Assembly: GCA_019973155.2 (NCBI GenBank) | Contig: BPQB01000014.1 | Coordinates: forward strand, 124,001-188,000 | Reading direction: 5' to 3' | Source of the DNA: Phanerochaete sordida | Lineage: Eukaryota; Basidiomycota; Agaricomycetes; Polyporales; Phanerochaetaceae | Length of the DNA: 64,000 bases | In this document: one piece after another, positions 60,416-64,000 of the stretch | How positions within the stretch are numbered: position 1 is the stretch's first letter | Layout of the letters: the number at the start of each line of letters is the position of its first letter | Notes under the pieces: generated by a model | What the model was told of the DNA's origin: nothing | What the model saw: only the letters and a program-made list of their open reading frames with translations | Databases searched by the model: none | Position numbers and translations under genes: made by a program

Positions 60416-63405
60416 ATGAGCGACAGAGAAGACGGAGACTACCAGCAGAGCCAGGAGCCATTACTCAGGAGGAAACGCCCGCGCGCGTGCGACGAATGCA
60501 GAAGGAGGAAAGGTTCGCCCCTGTCGTCCTGTCTTACAGACCAAGTAAACTGATGTGGCGGCAGTGAAATGTGAGTGGCAGCCTTTCACCAAGGGTCTGC
60601 TCATCGTAATTCTCGCGTAGGCGATGGCTTGGAAGACAACGGAAAGACATGCTCGAACTGCATCACGTTTAAGGAGAAGTGCACTTACGCGCCGACAAAG
60701 GTGTGTAATCCGCGTCGATAGCGTGTCATTTACTCACAAAGCAGCAGAAACGTAACGCCGACGAAGAGTGAGTACCTGTGCACGCTCTGTACGTGAGGAG
60801 ACTCAACGGGCCGAAGGTACATCAAGCAACTCGAAGCGGAGCTCGTTCGGTTGCAGTTCTTGGTGCAACAGGTACGTCCAACGGCTATCGACACATTGTG
60901 CAGCCGTAACCCTCTCTGTAGCTGCAGAACAAACTGTACGAGAAGGACAAGGCATCATCAGCGAGCAGCCCTTCCGCATCCCAGTCGCCTCGTAGTACGC
61001 CACCTAGCGTAGATGGGTCAAGCAAGAGGGAAGACAACGAAGCCGAGAGCCTTCTCACAGGTTTCAAATTCATGAGCCTCAACGATTCACGTCACGTTCA
61101 CTACATGGGTCGCTCGAGTTACATGGCCCTCTTCAACACTGCGATGGCGATGAAGCGCGAAGCCTCCGCAGACGGCGACACGCCTCTCCCTTGCACAGAC
61201 AGGGGCCTCATGATGCTATCGCGCCTCCGCCCTCAGTTCTGGACAAACCTCCCAGTAGGTCTGCTGGCTGCTGTACCATGCACGCATTGACGTTTCGTCC
61301 ACAGGACAACATGCTTCCAGACCCACCATACACCAACTTCCCCGAGCCAGTACTTCTAAGCGAACTGCTAGAGAACTACTTCCGCGACGTGCACGACAAC
61401 TTTCCATTGCTGCACCGTCCGACACTCATACGGGGGATAGCAGCCGGTCTGCACTACTCCAGCGAGGGCTTCGGTGCGATCGTGCTGCTTATATGCGCAA
61501 TCGGCGCGCGTTTCTCCACGAACCCCGCCGTTCTGCCGCCCGGTTCGACGACGTGGCATCGTGCCGGCTTCCGGTACTACGATCAAGTTCAAACCGTTCG
61601 TAAGCTTATGCCGCGATCAAAGGCGACGCTTTACGACTTGCAGGTTGTCGCGGTCCGTTGCCCTATCGTGCGTCCTATGCAACTTGACTCACGATATGCA
61701 CAGCTTGCTGGGGCATTCATCAGTACCCTTGGACTGCCGTACTCGAATTTTGCGATCGTAGGGTACGGGCTCCGGATAGCACAGGACCTCGGCGCCCACC
61801 GGCGGGCGACTTACAGCCCGACGCGGACTGTTGAAGACGAGCTATTGCTGCGCGCGTTCTGGTACGAAGTCTCTGCTGGCGTGTCATTATGGGTGCTGAG
61901 CTCTGTGCAGGTGCCTCATCGCGCTGGATAGGTCGATGTCCACCACCCTCGGCAGATCCTGTGACTTGCAAGACGAGAAGTGAGTACCGTCGAGTAGATT
62001 GGCTTTCCTTGCTCATAATCATCTCAGCTTCGACGTGGATTTCCCTACTGAATGCGATGACGAATACTGGATCGCAGAAAACCCCAAGGATGCTTTCAAG
62101 CAGCCTGTGGGAAAGCCATCGACCGTTTCGCATTTCGTCTGGCACCTGAAGCTGTTCAGAATCAACGCGCATACGCTACGTACCATCGTACGTAGGCATT
62201 GTTGTGGATTCCATTCTCTTACTCACACACCAACAGTACTCGCTACAAGGCGACAGGATATTGGAAGATCAGGAGCAAGCGCAGCAGATCATTGCAGATC
62301 TGGATTCCGAGCTCAACAGCTGGGTCGAAGAACTCCCCCTGCATCGTACGCATGCCTTCGTGAAGGACTTCAGATCCACGCTCATCTTGATCTCAGTTCG
62401 ATACGATCCCAACAGGGAGGATCTCCCGTTCGCTGCGCAAGCAGCCGCACTTTACTCCGCCTACCATAGCCAGCGTATCTTCGTCCACCGGCCATTCCTC
62501 ACGATGCCGCGCACGGCTATGCCGTTCCCGTCTCTCGCCATCTGCACCAATGCAGCGCGCGCATGTATTCAGGTGCTCGACAGGTATTTCGCGCTGTCCG
62601 GACCTGTCCTTCTATACCACTACCACGTCGTAAGTAATCTCCAGCGGTCATCTGCCCGTGCTGTTGATGGCTAATGCCGGGCACACAGGGCACAATCTTC
62701 CAAGCAGGAATCATGATGCTGCTTCACGTCTGGCTGAGCATGCGTAACGGAGCAACAGGCGATTCGACCCCGGAGTTCACTCTCGTCAGGACATCGCTCA
62801 AGATGCTCAGGGCGCTCGAGAACCAGTACGCTTCTTCCACCTCCGTTGAGGTGCTGCTACTGATATTCCGTAGCTGGGACGTCGCTGGCCGGTACTGGGA
62901 TATCCTGTACGACGCGTTGTCTGCCGTCGAGGCGCGGCAGCACAGAATACGCGGTGCGTCGGCGGATACAGGAGCCTACCTCGGTTCTGTCCAAGTACAA
63001 CATCCGGATTCCCGTCGCGGTTCCCTGTACTCTGTGCACTCTGCGCACGCGTCGACCTCGAGCCTCGCCCCGACGTCCTTCGGTTCGTCACCATCCGTCG
63101 GCATGGTCTCCGGCGCCACCGCCCATGGTAACCCGCTCGACTTCGAGGCGCACCCCTGGGATAGTTCGGCGGCCGGTGCAGCGGCGCCACAGCAATATTA
63201 CAGCGTGCGGAACGGCGACCCAGGCTTCGACGCGATATTCGCGGACCTTGTGCCGATGGTGCCGTACGACGGCTCGTTCGGCGGCATCCAGCACGGGCTT
63301 GAGATCACCCAGCAGTTCGACCATGGGGCGAGTGGGAGCGGCGCGCAGCAGTATGGAGGGTTCGTACCAACCTGGGGCTCGGGTTCAGGCCCGACAGGAG
63401 GGTAG
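60416..63405 (+). CDS. Zn2Cys6 transcription factor TF14
   Basis: Estimated at about 770 aa. The start at 60416 gives MSDREDGDYQQSQEPLLRRK, then RPRACDECRRRK. The micro-exon 60565-60570 (TGAAAT) encodes Lys before the third cysteine. The preceding intron has a weak donor (GTTCGC). The 20-nt exon is 60748-60767 (KRNADEE, tandem acceptor GCAGCAG), then YIKQLEAELVRLQFLVQQ. The linker has LLTGFKFMSLNDSRHVHYMG near 61.08 kb. The fungal_trans domain has LLHRPTLIRGI, CAIGARFSTNP near 61.5 kb, LRIAQDLGAHRRATYSPTRT and HRPFLTMPRT near 62.5 kb. The tail has DPGFDAIFADLVPMVPYDGS and ends FVPTWGSGSGPTGG. TF10 is the closest relative. Confidence 0.93.
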
Positions 63406-64000
63406 GCATGCAGTACGCTTGCACTCTGCGGACTCGGGTGCGACCTGCACGGTCGTCATCGGATGTCCGTACAGAGATGAGGACGCAAGCGCTGCGTCCT
63501 CGAGATGCAGTCAGCCAGCCTCAGACTCGGCTGGAAAACCTACCAGAGGTCGAGCTGGCGACGCAAAGCCATAGGCTGCCGCGCGCGGTAGTTGTGTAGG
63601 AGGGAGGGGGATGGACGCTTCCTTGTTCAAACCTTCCAAGCGGACTTTGGGGACTTTCAGCAAGAAGCCTGGCCTCGCGGACGTCCAGGCACGGTGTTGA
63701 GAGAGGCTACGGACTGTAAAGATAATTTATTGTACGACAAATATTTTGTGGATTTTGTAAATTTAGCAGAGTGAACGCCGTGGCGCCCTGATCCGGCTCG
63801 GTAAATAGAACGCTTGAAACGTTGCTCGTCCTTGCTGCTTGCATTCATGACCTTCAACTTCTGCTACGTGCCTTGCAGCTTTCGCTCGTCTGCCCTAGAA
63901 AGCTCTCGAAGCCAGGCGACGTAAAGGGCCGGCATGACGATGCTGCGCTGATCGTCGTGCATTCATGCTCGGATCCGGCGAGTGACGACGCTTGGCGGCA
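63406..64000. other. Region downstream of TF14
   Basis: Contains the TF14 3' UTR and then sequence without a recognisable gene up to the window edge. An AT-rich stretch near 63.72-63.77 kb may mark the transcript end. Confidence 0.4.

Noticed and set aside
226..63405. Many long open frames opposite or out of frame with the TF exons (for example 2131-2952, 4069-4254 and 53248-53742)
   Set aside because: They are shadow frames produced by the high GC of real exons. They show no independent domains, and conserved blocks appear only in the sense frame.
1..63405. Calling the TFs XlnR, Gal4 or another named regulator
   Set aside because: The domain order is generic for the fungal_trans family, and the zinc cluster differs from XlnR-type RACDQCNQLRTKC. 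No symbol can be supported.
1..64000. CRISPR arrays, rRNA, tRNA, prokaryotic operons or intact transposase or reverse transcriptase genes
   Set aside because: None seen. Gene structure is eukaryotic with dense introns, and no regularly spaced direct repeats or transposase motifs were found.
1..64000. A biosynthetic gene cluster
   Set aside because: No synthase, P450, transporter or other tailoring gene is present. The reductase is the only enzyme.

Overview
The window comes from a nuclear fungal genome, most likely a GC-rich Agaricomycete basidiomycete (possibly Polyporales). The evidence is short (~45-60 nt) and very frequent GT-AG introns, Zn2Cys6 regulators with the fungal-specific transcription factor domain, and fungus-restricted families (a DUF1752/AreA-like protein and an Sfp1-like split zinc finger). 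No bacterial, organellar or viral genes were seen.

The window is dominated by an array of 14 paralogous Zn2Cys6 transcription factor genes, named TF1-TF14 here from left to right. TF1-TF8 (1-29584) lie on the minus strand and TF9-TF14 (41003-63405) on the plus strand, so every copy is transcribed away from the centre. TF1 is cut by the left edge. The centre (31296-38145) holds two unrelated minus-strand genes, a DUF1752 protein and an Sfp1-like C2H2 protein. An aldo-keto reductase resembling D-xylose reductase sits inside the left arm, between TF4 and TF5.

All complete copies share one architecture. A short N-terminus leads into RACDxCRRRK and a CX2CX6CX(7-9)CX2CX6C zinc cluster. A short coiled coil (YVKALESEV type) follows, then a low-complexity linker, a conserved GRSSxF...MK block and the long fungal_trans domain (LLHRPTF, CALGARF, RLAQDLGAHRR, DYPIECDDEYW, HRPF, ICTNAARSCIQVL). 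After an AGRxWDIL segment, the tail usually carries an acidic-hydrophobic motif (DPDLDAIFADLLP). Each gene has about 13-14 introns. In all 14 copies the third zinc-binding cysteine is assembled through a 6-nt micro-exon, and at least 12 copies also have a 20-nt exon before the coiled coil. These exon models were worked out by eye from splice signals and reading frame.

TF2, TF3, TF4 and TF12 share a conserved upstream element (GGGTCYCTGGTGCCAGGGG type) in the same orientation relative to the gene, and TF13 has a weaker version. Closest relatives often sit on opposite arms (TF3/TF11, TF4/TF12, TF6/TF9), so duplication has been combined with inversion. The targets of these regulators cannot be read from the sequence. 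A GC-rich segment between the two central genes (35.4-36.2 kb) contains nested inverted repeats and may be a decayed foldback element.
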